Assembly (NCBI GenBank): GCA_031419835.1
Contig: JANOLP010000191.1
Span: 1-64,000, forward strand
Direction: 5' to 3'
Length of the DNA stretch: 64,000 nt
Origin: JALYOK01 sp031419835
GTDB taxonomy: Bacteria; Pseudomonadota; Gammaproteobacteria; Burkholderiales; JALYOK01
In this document: one piece after another, positions 17,961 through 27,669 of the stretch
Layout: every line of letters starts with the position of its first letter
Numbering within the stretch: the first letter of the stretch is position 1
Position numbers and translations under genes: made by a program
The notes under the pieces: model-generated
Told to the model about the DNA's origin: nothing
Database searches by the model: none
Seen by the model: only the letters and a program-made list of their open reading frames with translations

Positions 17961-18113
17961 AGTCCAATCAGGAAAAGCCGCACCCCGCTTACATTCCCAG
18001 GCCATATGCCTGCAAAGGCAATAAGGGCGTGCCGTTCCGGGCGGCTCAATTCTCAATTAAGCGCGTTTTTTCGCCGAAAAAAATAACTTGTGCTGGGCAC
18101 GGGCGAATCGCGT

Positions 18114-18119
18114 TATAAT
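18114..18119 (+). promoter_or_regulatory. Candidate -10 box (TATAAT)
   Basis: A perfect TATAAT lies about 80 bp before the start at 18201; the -35 region (near TGCTGG) is poor. Plausible promoter for the cyclase/PEGA-TssQ pair. Confidence 0.4.
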
Positions 18120-18200
18120 TCACGGCGAACAAAAGACCAAAAAATGGCTCGGAAATTGGGGCTAGTAGTAATTGAAGTACGCTGCTGCAAGGAGTAGTAC

Positions 18201-19364
18201 ATGAGTAATGCGCAATCGCATCTAGGTCCGCACGACCAACACCTTATCGCGAGCGTCATGCTGGCAGAAATTGCTGGCTATGAGGATCGCCCCGTATTCG
18301 AACAGATCGATCTTACCACTCGCACGCGCCAATTATTTGAGCGGGCAGTCGCCGAGTCTGGCACCTGCGATGTGCAGATTATTGATCGCGAAGACAGCAT
18401 CGTATTGCTTTTCCCCGGCGACCCGCGCGATTGTCTAGGGCTCGCGACTCGGTTAGCGTTAACCTTGGAATCCGAGGATGGCTATTCGAATTTGCCGCTT
18501 CGGATAGGCGTAAATTTAGGCCCGATCACGCTTGGTCGCAACGAACTTGGCGAATTGCGAGTTAGTGGCGCAGGAATTGATGATGCGGAACGGGTCGCCA
18601 GAGCCGGCGCGCTGCGCGAAATTCTGATGTCGCGTTCGTTCTATAGCGTGTTGTCGCGCGCGTCGATGGACGATCGGTTGCTACGCCACAAAACGTTTAT
18701 TTCGGACGAGCGTGATCAATCGATTGCCGTCTATCAGTTGGCGCGGCCCGAATCCGCTTTCCCAACGCTTGAAACGCCAAGCGATCGTCCCTCAAAGCCA
18801 TTGCCGCGCGCGTTTCAACGCGCGGGCCGGAGCGCAATCGCCGCTGCAGCGTTGCTTGCGACCGCCGGTATTGCGATTTATCAGGCACAGCCTCCAAGCA
18901 ATACACCGCTAGTCCAGATGCCCCAAACCGCCCCTACACCAAGAGTGACCGTTGCGGCGAAAGTTATGCCCACGGCAACGAATGCCGCCATTGTTGTCAC
19001 TGAGCCCGATTCACCACTCGTGATAACACCAGAAACCGTCGCCAGGGCTGGCGATTCGATCGAAATACCAATTTTCACGCAAGAAACGTCCGCAGCCGTG
19101 CCTAATGTCATGGCCGATGCGCGCGACACGCCTCGCAAAGCGCTACCCGTTCGACCGGTTACGGTGCAACTTGCGATAAAGCCGTGGGGCGAGGTTTTTG
19201 TTGACGGAAAGAAAGTCGGCGTCACACCGCCGCTGCATAAAATCGCCATTTCGCCCGGCAAGCGTCAGATCGTAGTTCGCAATTCCGATTTTTTACCGTT
19301 CGAAACGACTCTTGATATTCAGCCTGAGTCTTTACTACAAATTTCTCACCGATTCGATAAGTAA
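18201..19364 (+). CDS. Degenerate class III cyclase domain with TM segment and PEGA domain
   Basis: 387 residues with AGGAG before the ATG. Residues 12-180 follow the class III nucleotide cyclase fold, but the first metal Asp is Glu (LAEIAGY) and the transition-state Asn position is Asp (GIDDAER), so catalysis is doubtful. A single transmembrane helix lies at about 210-228, then a Pro/Thr-rich linker, then a PEGA domain (about 320-385, VFVDGKKVGVTPP). It looks like a membrane scaffold or sensor. The next gene, 12 bp on, encodes a TssQ-like lipoprotein. Confidence 0.75.
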   Translation: MSNAQSHLGPHDQHLIASVMLAEIAGYEDRPVFEQIDLTTRTRQLFERAVAESGTCDVQIIDREDSIVLLFPGDPRDCLGLATRLALTLESEDGYSNLPLRIGVNLGPITLGRNELGELRVSGAGIDDAERVARAGALREILMSRSFYSVLSRASMDDRLLRHKTFISDERDQSIAVYQLARPESAFPTLETPSDRPSKPLPRAFQRAGRSAIAAAALLATAGIAIYQAQPPSNTPLVQMPQTAPTPRVTVAAKVMPTATNAAIVVTEPDSPLVITPETVARAGDSIEIPIFTQETSAAVPNVMADARDTPRKALPVRPVTVQLAIKPWGEVFVDGKKVGVTPPLHKIAISPGKRQIVVRNSDFLPFETTLDIQPESLLQISHRFDK

Positions 19365-19376
19365 TTTCTCATAGCG

Positions 19377-19802
19377 GTGTGCACGAGACCCTATTTACTC
19401 TTTGCATTCGTCGTAACAACACTGGCTGCGGCCTGCACGCTCACACAACCAAAACCAGCGCCGATAGTTGACGCCGGTTCGCGCCAATCTCAAGCTAGTC
19501 GTAACGGCGATCAGTATTTGGAAGTCGGCTTAATGCAATATGATCAAGGGCACTATAAGCGAGCGACGTCCACGTTACTGCAGTCGCTAGAAGCTGGCCT
19601 GTCGCCCGCAAAACAAATCATTGCTCACAAACATCTCGCCTTTATTTATTGTACGTCGAATAAAGTCAGCCTTTGCCGCGACGAATTTAACAAGGCGCTC
19701 GCGGTTGACCCGCGATTCGAACTTGCCCCGGCGGAAGCCGGTCACCCGCAATGGGGCCCGGTGTTTCGTAGCGTCAAGTCACGGCAGCCTACGACCTCTT
19801 AA
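19377..19802 (+). CDS. TPR-containing lipoprotein, TssQ-like
   Basis: 141 residues from a GTG. Lipobox LAAAC puts the lipidated Cys at position 20. The rest is a short TPR-like helical array (LEVGLMQYDQGHYKRATSTL, then FNKALAVDP). It resembles the TssQ family linked to type VI secretion, but no other secretion genes are in the window, so the assignment to that machine is tentative. Co-transcribed with the cyclase/PEGA gene. Confidence 0.68.
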   Translation: MCTRPYLLFAFVVTTLAAACTLTQPKPAPIVDAGSRQSQASRNGDQYLEVGLMQYDQGHYKRATSTLLQSLEAGLSPAKQIIAHKHLAFIYCTSNKVSLCRDEFNKALAVDPRFELAPAEAGHPQWGPVFRSVKSRQPTTS

Positions 19803-20032
19803 TATTTCGGCAAACTACGAAATGCGCTTACGTTTTTCCGTAAGACGCACCTGCTCCAGCCAATCCCAAAGCGTTGCCAAAAATTTGCCATGTTCGACGC
19901 CAAATGGCGTTATGCTCTTTCGCGCAGATGCTAATTTATATAAACTAATATATTAACTATACATAACAAGTTATTGTTATATAAATGCTATATAAATATC
20001 ACATAGAGATTAGAATTTAAAACGAAAGCGAT

Positions 20033-21220
20033 ATGTTAACGACAAGTGTATGCATTTTGGGGGCTGGACCTGCCGGTCTTGCACTTGGGAATATGCTCCA
20101 AAATCACGGCGTAGCCTGTGTGGTCGTGGACGCCTATAGTCGGGAGGAAATTTTTGCGCGAGGCCGCGCTGGGCTCCTAGAATCCACCACGGTCGCATTG
20201 CTGAATAAATTTAATCTCGCAACGACAATATTCAAGAACGGCACTGCCCACGCTCAGTGTGAATTTCGTTCACCTGAATTTAATTATTTGCTCGAATACG
20301 GCAAAATCGCTGGGGGCGAGACCCACCACACCTATCCACAAAATGATTTGGTTGACGACCTTGCGCAATTTTATTTGGACGGTGGCGGACGGATTCTCTA
20401 CTCAACTCCCGCGGAAAAGATTGACCTATTCGAAAATAAAGTCGCCGTTGGTTGTCGCGAGAAAAACACGGGCGCGAGCATAGAAATCCGAGCGGATTTT
20501 GTAGTTGGATGCGACGGTTATCATGGCATATCGCGCGAAGCCATCCCAAGCGACGCGGTCAAAATTTACGACAAACAACACGACTATAGCTGGCTCGCGG
20601 TATTGGCTCACGCGCCACCCTCAAGCGAACATATTATTTATGCACTACATCCGGACGGCTTCGCAGGCCACATGCTGCGCAATAGCAAAATATCGCGTTT
20701 CTATATACAAGTTGCATTCGGTGATGAGATAGAAAATTGGAGCGACGAGCGGATTTGGACGGCCCTTGATCGTCGATTAGCGAAGCCCGGCTGGACATTG
20801 ACCCATGGTGAAATTTTCGAGAAACGAATCTTGGCGATGCGCAGTTATGTGATGGAGCCAATGCGCTTCGGTCGATTATTCCTCGTTGGCGACGCCGCGC
20901 ACATCATTACCCCATGCGGCGGAAAAGGCATGAATCTCGCCATTCAAGATGCAGGCGTATTGGCCGAAACACTAGCAACCTACTACCGCGACCCGCAGAA
21001 CCTTGGTTGCCTTGATCGCTATTCGGAAATTCGCTTACCGTTTATTTGGCGCGCGCAAGAATTTTCACTCGCGATGTTGCACATGTTACATAAGCCTGAA
21101 GGTCACGATGAAAGCAATATCGCGTTCATGCAAAAAGTAAATGAATCCAAGCTCACACAACTAATGACATCGCCAACCTTCGCTCGGGATTTTTCGCGAA
21201 ACTATGTTGGTATTATTTGA
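20033..21220 (+). CDS. pobA: 4-hydroxybenzoate 3-monooxygenase
   Basis: 395 residues, matching the usual length of PobA. FAD motifs: GAGPAGLALG at 9-18, CDGYHGISR, and LFLVGDAAHIITPCGGKGMN. The stretch YIQVAFGDEIENWSDERIW also fits PobA. It hydroxylates 4-hydroxybenzoate to protocatechuate using NADPH and O2. A ring-cleavage family protein is encoded 11 kb away, but that one appears exported. Upstream about 100 bp are very AT-rich. No regulator gene lies next to it. Confidence 0.85.
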   Translation: MLTTSVCILGAGPAGLALGNMLQNHGVACVVVDAYSREEIFARGRAGLLESTTVALLNKFNLATTIFKNGTAHAQCEFRSPEFNYLLEYGKIAGGETHHTYPQNDLVDDLAQFYLDGGGRILYSTPAEKIDLFENKVAVGCREKNTGASIEIRADFVVGCDGYHGISREAIPSDAVKIYDKQHDYSWLAVLAHAPPSSEHIIYALHPDGFAGHMLRNSKISRFYIQVAFGDEIENWSDERIWTALDRRLAKPGWTLTHGEIFEKRILAMRSYVMEPMRFGRLFLVGDAAHIITPCGGKGMNLAIQDAGVLAETLATYYRDPQNLGCLDRYSEIRLPFIWRAQEFSLAMLHMLHKPEGHDESNIAFMQKVNESKLTQLMTSPTFARDFSRNYVGII

Positions 21221-21548
21221 TCCGCTGCGACACCAAACCGGTAGAACGATTCCAACATGGAAAATAGGCTATCCCCTGGTTGTTGTAGGGTATAGATAAT
21301 CATAGAATAGTGAACGTTGAATGGCGGGTTCGAGTTTAATTGGATTAACCCCGCCACGCAAAAGGTGCAGGACAAATCCGGTGACATCGAGCGCGTTGGC
21401 GACATAATCGTAAGCTGCGGAATTTACAAAGCGGCCTCGAAATACGCATCAAGCTCGAGTCCAATTTTTCGGACTCTTGGAGCCGAACATCGTCAAGTCG
21501 TGCTTTAATTCGACATTCATAGAAATCTCTACGTTTAACTAATCCTAA
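21221..21548. other. 328-bp intergenic region, possible decayed frame
   Basis: No intact gene. On the minus strand several adjoining frames look protein-like (for example NSAAYDYVANALDVTGFVL and DSLFSMLESFYRFGVAAD) but need two or three frameshifts to join. This may be a decayed gene or chance. Confidence 0.3.
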
Positions 21549-24500
21549 ATGAACGCAATCCGAAGTATTCTCGTCGCAAATCGAAGCGAAATTTCCATCC
21601 GCGTCATGCGCGCCGCCGCCGAAATGGGCATCCGCACCGTCGCGATTTATTCCAACGAAGATCGCTTTGCGTTGCATCGCTTCAAGGCGGACGAAAGTTA
21701 TCTGGTCGGCGCAGGTAAAAAGCCAATCCAAGCGTATTTGGATATTGACGACATCATCCGCATTGCCAAGGAAGCCGAGGTTGACGCCATCCATCCGGGC
21801 TATGGATTTTTGTCGGAGAATCCGGACTTTGCCGACGCCTGTGCCAAAAACGGAATTAACTTTATAGGCCCACAGCCAAGCGTGATGCGCCTGTTGGGCA
21901 ATAAAGTCGCTGCGCGTGAATTAGCTGAACAGGCCGGCATCGCCGTTGTGCCAGCGACCCGCGCGTTGCCGCAGGAACTAGCAAAAGTAAAAAAACTCGC
22001 TGACAAGGTTGGCTATCCTTTAATGCTAAAAGCGAGCTGGGGTGGCGGCGGGCGAGGTATGCGTGTGATCGAGTCGGCAAAAGACCTGACCGAACTCTTG
22101 GACGTTGCGCGACGAGAGGCAAAAGCCGCGTTTGGCAACGATGAAATGTATCTGGAAAAGCTGGTGCGCCGTGCGCGTCACGTTGAAGTGCAAATCCTTG
22201 GCGATACGCACGGCAACTTGATTCATCTTTACGAACGCGATTGCTCGGTGCAACGGCGAAATCAGAAGGTCGTCGAACGCGCGCCCGCTCCCTACTTGAG
22301 CGATGCGCAACGCAGTGCGCTTTGCGCATCGGCGCTGAAACTCGCCCGCGCTGCAAACTATACCCATGCCGGCACCGTAGAATTTTTGATGGATACGGAT
22401 AGCGGGGAATTTTATTTCATCGAAGTGAATCCGCGCATTCAGGTCGAGCACACGGTCACCGAGGAAGTCACCGGCGTCGACATCGTCAAATCGCAAATTC
22501 GCGTCAGTGAAGGTGCGAAAATCGGCGCAATCAATTCGCATTTGCCTGCACAGAAAGATCTGCGCCTAAATGGCCACGCGCTGCAGTGTCGCGTAACGAC
22601 AGAAGACCCCGAGAATAGTTTTACGCCCGACTACGGCCGCATCCTCGCCTACCGCAGCGCCGCGGGCTTTGGCGTTCGTCTGGATGGCGGAACGGCCTAC
22701 GGCGGAGCGGTGATTACGCCTTTTTATGATTCGCTGTTGGTGAAAGTCACTGCATGGGGCGATAGCAGCGATGAGGCCATCGCGCGTATGGATCGAGCGC
22801 TACGAGAGTTTCGTATCCGTGGTGTGGCGAGTAATTTACAGTTTTTAGAAAACGTCATCCGCCATCCGCAGTTCATCGCCGGCACTTGCATTACGCGTTT
22901 CATCGATGACACGCCCGAGTTGTTTCGCATCACACCGCGGCGTGACCGCGCGACGAAGTTGCTGCGTTTCCTCGGTAACGTCGTCGTAAACGGCAATCCG
23001 GAAATGAAAGGCCGTAAGACGCCCGAGGGTATTTTTTCGGCTGCGCCGTTACCCGCAGTCGATCTCACACAGCCAATTCCGAAAGGCTCGCGCGACAAGT
23101 TAAAAGAGTTAGGGCCTGCCGGCTTTGCGCGATGGATGAAAAAAGAAAAGCGCGTTCTGTTGACCGACACAACGATGCGCGATGCTCATCAATCGCTTTT
23201 CGCAACGCGCATGCGCAGCCGTGACATGCTGCCGATCGCGCCCTATTACGCACGGCTCGCGCCGGAATTACTTTCGCTTGAGTGTTGGGGGGGCGCTACG
23301 TTCGACGTTGCGATGCGTTTCCTCAAAGAAGATCCCTGGGAACGGCTCAGTCAATTACGGACGGCAATTCCGAATATCGCATTTCAGATGTTGCTGCGCG
23401 CGTCGAACGCCGTCGGCTACACCAACTATCCCGACAATGTCGTGCGCTATTTTGTGCAACAAGCAGCGCGCGAAGGCATCGACATTTTTAGAGTTTTCGA
23501 TTCGCTTAACTGGGTCGAGAACATGCGCGTGGCGATGGATGCGGTGATCGAAAGTGGTGCCGTTTGTGAAGCTGCGATTTGCTACACCGGCGACTTATTC
23601 GATGAAGCACGCTCGAAATACAACTTGAAATACTACGTCGATATGGCGAAGGCACTGGAAAAGGCCGGCGCCCACGTGCTGGGCATTAAAGACATGGCGG
23701 GCGTATGCCGGCCACGTGCCGCCCACGCGTTGGTGAAAGCACTGAAAGACGAAATCGGTCTGCCGATCCACTTTCACACTCACGACACCAGCGGCATCAG
23801 CGCAGCAAGCGTATTGGCGGCAATCGATGCAGGTGTTGACGCCGTCGATGGGGCGATGGACGCGATGAGCGGGCTCACCTCACAACCGAATTTGGGCTCC
23901 ATGATCGCGGCACTCGCGGGGAGCAAGCGTGATGCAAAAGTCAGCCTCAGCGCGTTCAAATCCTTGTCGAACTATTGGGAAGGCGTGCGGCGCTACTATG
24001 CGCCATTCGAGGCGGACATGCGTGCCGGCACGTCGGATATTTATTTACATGAAATGCCCGGTGGCCAGTATACGAATTTACGCGAACAAGCCCGCGCGAC
24101 GGGCTTGGAACATCGCTGGCCCGAAGTCGCACGCGCTTACGCGGAAGTTAACTTGCTGTTCGGTGATATCGTTAAAGTGACGCCCACCTCGAAGGTCGTC
24201 GGCGATATGGCGCTTTTCATGGTGGCGAACGATTTATCTGGTGCAGCGATACTCGATCCGGAACGCGAAGTGGCATTCCCAGAGTCGGTTGTGTCAATGT
24301 TTAAAGGCGAACTCGGCTTTCCGCCCGATGGTTTTCCAAAGGCATTAACGCAAAAAATTTTAAATGGCGCAAAACCACTCAAGGGTCGAGCGGGGAAATT
24401 CATGCCTGCAGCGGATCTTGAACTTATGCGCGCCGAAGCAGAAAAAATCGTTGGCCGAAAAATTAGCGATCGCGATTTGGCCTCGTATTTGATGTATCCG

Positions 24501-25001
24501 AAAATTTATTGCGATTTCGCAGCGCATCTACGCGACTACGATGACGTGTCGGTATTGCCGACGGGTGCATTTTTTTACGGGTTGAAGGATCGCGAGGAAA
24601 TTGCTGTCGACATTGCGCGCGGCAAAACCTTAGTGATCCGTTTGCAGGGCAATGCTGAAATCGATGACGACGGTTACGCGCGCCTATTCTTCGAGCTAAA
24701 CGGTCAGTCGAGGGTTGTCCGAGTGCCTAAAGCGGGCATGGCTGTAAACATAAAGCAAAAACCGAAAGCCGATCCGAGCAACGTGAATCATGTCGGCGCG
24801 CCGATGCCCGGTAGCATTGTGACGGTCTCGATCAAGGTCGGCCAATCGGTGAAGAAAGGCGATCCATTGGTGTCGATCGAAGCAATGAAAATGGAAAGTA
24901 TGTTGCGAGCAGAGCGAGATGCGGTGATCAAAACCATACACGTTAAACCCGGCGATCCGGTGGCTGCAAAGGATTTGTTATTGGAATTCGGACTAAATTA
25001 G
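21549..25001 (+). CDS. pyc: Pyruvate carboxylase, single chain
   Basis: 1150 residues with the full domain order: biotin carboxylase (1-450; GGGGRGMRV loop, EVNPRIQVEHTVTEE), carboxyltransferase (about 535-810; TTMRDAHQSLFATRMR, HFHTHDTSG), and C-terminal biotin carboxyl carrier with EAMKMES (biotinyl Lys1114). It carboxylates pyruvate to oxaloacetate with ATP and bicarbonate. Stands alone between two long intergenic regions. Confidence 0.96.
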   Translation: MNAIRSILVANRSEISIRVMRAAAEMGIRTVAIYSNEDRFALHRFKADESYLVGAGKKPIQAYLDIDDIIRIAKEAEVDAIHPGYGFLSENPDFADACAKNGINFIGPQPSVMRLLGNKVAARELAEQAGIAVVPATRALPQELAKVKKLADKVGYPLMLKASWGGGGRGMRVIESAKDLTELLDVARREAKAAFGNDEMYLEKLVRRARHVEVQILGDTHGNLIHLYERDCSVQRRNQKVVERAPAPYLSDAQRSALCASALKLARAANYTHAGTVEFLMDTDSGEFYFIEVNPRIQVEHTVTEEVTGVDIVKSQIRVSEGAKIGAINSHLPAQKDLRLNGHALQCRVTTEDPENSFTPDYGRILAYRSAAGFGVRLDGGTAYGGAVITPFYDSLLVKVTAWGDSSDEAIARMDRALREFRIRGVASNLQFLENVIRHPQFIAGTCITRFIDDTPELFRITPRRDRATKLLRFLGNVVVNGNPEMKGRKTPEGIFSAAPLPAVDLTQPIPKGSRDKLKELGPAGFARWMKKEKRVLLTDTTMRDAHQSLFATRMRSRDMLPIAPYYARLAPELLSLECWGGATFDVAMRFLKEDPWERLSQLRTAIPNIAFQMLLRASNAVGYTNYPDNVVRYFVQQAAREGIDIFRVFDSLNWVENMRVAMDAVIESGAVCEAAICYTGDLFDEARSKYNLKYYVDMAKALEKAGAHVLGIKDMAGVCRPRAAHALVKALKDEIGLPIHFHTHDTSGISAASVLAAIDAGVDAVDGAMDAMSGLTSQPNLGSMIAALAGSKRDAKVSLSAFKSLSNYWEGVRRYYAPFEADMRAGTSDIYLHEMPGGQYTNLREQARATGLEHRWPEVARAYAEVNLLFGDIVKVTPTSKVVGDMALFMVANDLSGAAILDPEREVAFPESVVSMFKGELGFPPDGFPKALTQKILNGAKPLKGRAGKFMPAADLELMRAEAEKIVGRKISDRDLASYLMYPKIYCDFAAHLRDYDDVSVLPTGAFFYGLKDREEIAVDIARGKTLVIRLQGNAEIDDDGYARLFFELNGQSRVVRVPKAGMAVNIKQKPKADPSNVNHVGAPMPGSIVTVSIKVGQSVKKGDPLVSIEAMKMESMLRAERDAVIKTIHVKPGDPVAAKDLLLEFGLN

Positions 25002-25710
25002 TTTCTCGTTAGTCATCCAAGGACCGCACTTTATCGGAAGCTAGAGGCAAGACTGACGTTAACAGTCTAAATGCGGAGCAGGGCGCCGCCCAAAAATTTC
25101 GAGCTCGAATTTGGTGCCGATTAGGAGCAATGGCATCGACAATGTCAGTGCCATCACTAGTCGAGCGTTCCAAGTTCATGGCCAGACTTAACGTTGACTA
25201 AAAAATTCATTAGCAACGTTATATTTTTGGAAAATATCTAATAATTAGTTATATACTAGTTATTTCTTAGGTTAATTCTAGAGAATTGCTCGCCCGGCAT
25301 GTATTGAAAGTTTCACGACATACCCGCCCGGCTCTTTCGAATAAATAAACCGTTCGGTGGAAATTCGTTTTCCGTCGCCGATTGCAGTAGATGTCGTTGA
25401 TATCGGTGCAATCATTTTCTACCGACTGTGGTCGCTTGATTCAAATGATTTATCGAACATCAATGGATTCATTGGTGATCAAAAACATTCGACCGGCGCT
25501 TGCAATCCTCCAAGGCTGAAACATTCTTCGAGTCACGGTTTCATTTATTCAAAGTGTTAACCTGACCCGATGCGATGTCACGCGTTCAAGCAACGAAATT
25601 TTGTAAATCAGAATGGAATTGAATCGTTCAATAACAAAGCTAAGTCTATAGGAGTCGCCTAATTTGAGTCTGACATTTAATGGTTTGCTAACGTTTGTTC
25701 AAGAAGTCGC
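25002..25710. other. 709-bp intergenic region without a recognisable gene
   Basis: Longest non-coding stretch in the window. It includes an AT-rich block (about 25200-25280, with CTAATAATTAG) that may hold a promoter. The 67-codon plus frame at 25357-25560 and a 31-codon minus frame near 25100 show no family resemblance and are not called. Confidence 0.5.
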
Positions 25711-27591
25711 ATGCATCCAATCCTAACGAAATCTTATGTCCGACTGCGAGATGCATCAGGGTGGCGTGCTGTCGCAGTTTGGCATTTCATTGCATTAAAG
25801 GCTGCCAAAATCTGGCGCAAGATGCTTTCCAAGCCTACTTTTATCGCCGTCACGGGAAGCGCCGGTAAATCTACCGCAAAAGAACTATTGCAGGGCATGC
25901 TATCAGCAAAATTGCGCGGTAAGTTCAACCCAAGCAGCTTCAATCAGCTATTTGATGTCGGGCGAACGATCCTCGGCACTCGTCCGAAGGACGATTTTTG
26001 CATAATGGAAATGAGCGCGAACTGGCCTGGTTACCTTGACAAGCCGTTGGCGCTTTTTCAACCGACCATTAGCATTGTCACTGTCGTCGCGGATGATGGT
26101 CTGACCGCTTTTCGATCACGTGAAGCTGTCGCAAAAGAAAAGGTAAAGTTAATTGAAGCATTGCCCGATAACGGCATCGCGATACTTAATGTCGATGATG
26201 CTCTTGTCGCTGCGATGGCTTCGAAATGTAAAGGGCGGGTAATTACCTTTGGACTTAGCGAGGGTGCCGAGATTCGGGCAGAAGAGATTAGCGCTGTTTG
26301 GCCTGACCGCCTATCGATCACAATCGTTCGAGGAAATGAGAGAGTTTTGATTCGCACACAGTTGTGCGGAACGCATTGGGTCCCCTCCGTGCTCGCGGCA
26401 ATCGCAGCAGCGACGGCTATGGGTTTGTCGTTGCAAGAGTGCGCGGATGGAATCGCCAAAGTTGAACCGTTTGTCGCTCGAATGCAGCCGGTGACCACAA
26501 CTGACAATGTGACCTTCATTCGAGACGATTGGAAAGCACCGGTCTGGACCTTAAACGCCTGTTTTGAATTTATGCAGGCAGCGCGCGCGAAACGTAAAAT
26601 TCTGGTCATTGGGACGTTGGCCGACTATCCTGGGTCCGCTACCAAGGAATACGCAAGAGTGGCGCGCCAAGTAGTTGATCTTGCCGATCACGTAATTTTT
26701 GTCGGTCAATGGGCCGCTGCTGCGCTGCGAGTTCAAGCACCGAGGCAGCGTGCGACGCTGCGTGCGTTTAGCCGCGTACGCGATGCAAGTGACTACGTTA
26801 ATTCGATTCTGCTACCGGGAGATTTGGTGCTGCTAAAGGGCACTACCAAGCAAGATCACCTGCTGCGTATCATTCTTGCTCGGTCAGCACCCTTTCTATG
26901 CTGGAAAGATGACTGCAAAATCAACATCTACTTCTGCGATGAGTGCCCGCAGCGAAATGTGGCATCGGGCGCAGCACCAGTCGCGGTAACAAAAAAGACG
27001 ATCCCTGAGTTGTCGATCGGAGAAAGTAACGACAATTCCGGCGCAATAGTACGTCAGTGGCAAACGATAATTGGGCTTGGCAATCCCGATGCTGCATTCG
27101 CCAGCACGCCACACAACGTCGGATATCGATCGGTGGAGTCGATAGCGGATACGCTCAATCTAAAATGGGAGTCAAGCGACGCGGCGATGATCGCCGTAGG
27201 GCAATGGAGCGACAGAGATATTTGTTTGATCAAACTAAGGTCGCCTATGAACCTGAGCGGCGCTGCGCTCATGTCGGTGCACGAAAGATATCCAGTCGAT
27301 CCAATAAATTCCATTTTGGTCTTTGACGATCTAGATTTGCCCCTGGGTACAGTACGCACCCGTTTGCGAGGCAGCGCGGGGGGGCATCGTGGTGTAGCCT
27401 CAATTCTCGACGCATTTCAAACTGATACCTTTCGGCGCGTCAAGATTGGGGTCGGACGTCCGGGCGAAAACGTCGATACGTCCGAATACGTCCTTACGCC
27501 CTTTCCCGAGACGGATCGTAATGCCGTAGATAAAGCGATTGAAAGCGCCCGCGAGCGAGCATTGGCACTTGCGTCGGGACAACGCGTCTAG
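25711..27591 (+). CDS. Fusion of MurF-like Mur ligase, Cys-rich linker and peptidyl-tRNA hydrolase-like domain
   Basis: 626 residues. Residues 40-395 are a Mur ligase: P-loop VTGSAGKST (48-55), a MurF-like segment DGLTAFRSREAVAKEKVKLI, ALPDNGIAILNVDD, and the C-terminal LLKGTTKQDHL. Residues 397-412 carry C-x4-C-x6-C-x2-C, a possible zinc site. Residues 450-620 match Pth: GLGNP (Asn458), PHNVGY (His468), SPMNLSG (Asn514), VFDDLDLPLG (Asp539) and GSAGGHRG. Catalytic His, Asp and two Asn are kept; the Asn of GGHNG is Arg560. No frame break separates the parts. A tRNA-linked ligation or hydrolysis step is inference. Weak AAGAAG precedes the ATG. Confidence 0.8.
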   Translation: MHPILTKSYVRLRDASGWRAVAVWHFIALKAAKIWRKMLSKPTFIAVTGSAGKSTAKELLQGMLSAKLRGKFNPSSFNQLFDVGRTILGTRPKDDFCIMEMSANWPGYLDKPLALFQPTISIVTVVADDGLTAFRSREAVAKEKVKLIEALPDNGIAILNVDDALVAAMASKCKGRVITFGLSEGAEIRAEEISAVWPDRLSITIVRGNERVLIRTQLCGTHWVPSVLAAIAAATAMGLSLQECADGIAKVEPFVARMQPVTTTDNVTFIRDDWKAPVWTLNACFEFMQAARAKRKILVIGTLADYPGSATKEYARVARQVVDLADHVIFVGQWAAAALRVQAPRQRATLRAFSRVRDASDYVNSILLPGDLVLLKGTTKQDHLLRIILARSAPFLCWKDDCKINIYFCDECPQRNVASGAAPVAVTKKTIPELSIGESNDNSGAIVRQWQTIIGLGNPDAAFASTPHNVGYRSVESIADTLNLKWESSDAAMIAVGQWSDRDICLIKLRSPMNLSGAALMSVHERYPVDPINSILVFDDLDLPLGTVRTRLRGSAGGHRGVASILDAFQTDTFRRVKIGVGRPGENVDTSEYVLTPFPETDRNAVDKAIESARERALALASGQRV

Positions 27592-27669
27592 CCTTTTCTA
27601 AATCAAGAGGTAGTTCGGAGTGCCTACCGCCGCGCTGACACTTGAGAATCGGATTAAATCAGAACTTCG

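Noticed and set aside
19815..19955. Minus-strand run reading GVEHGKFLATLWDWLEQVRL
   Set aside because: Looks protein-like but has no start codon or recognisable family; could be chance or a tiny relic, so not called.
25357..25560. 67-codon plus frame in the long gap
   Set aside because: No ribosome-binding site or family features; region otherwise looks non-coding.
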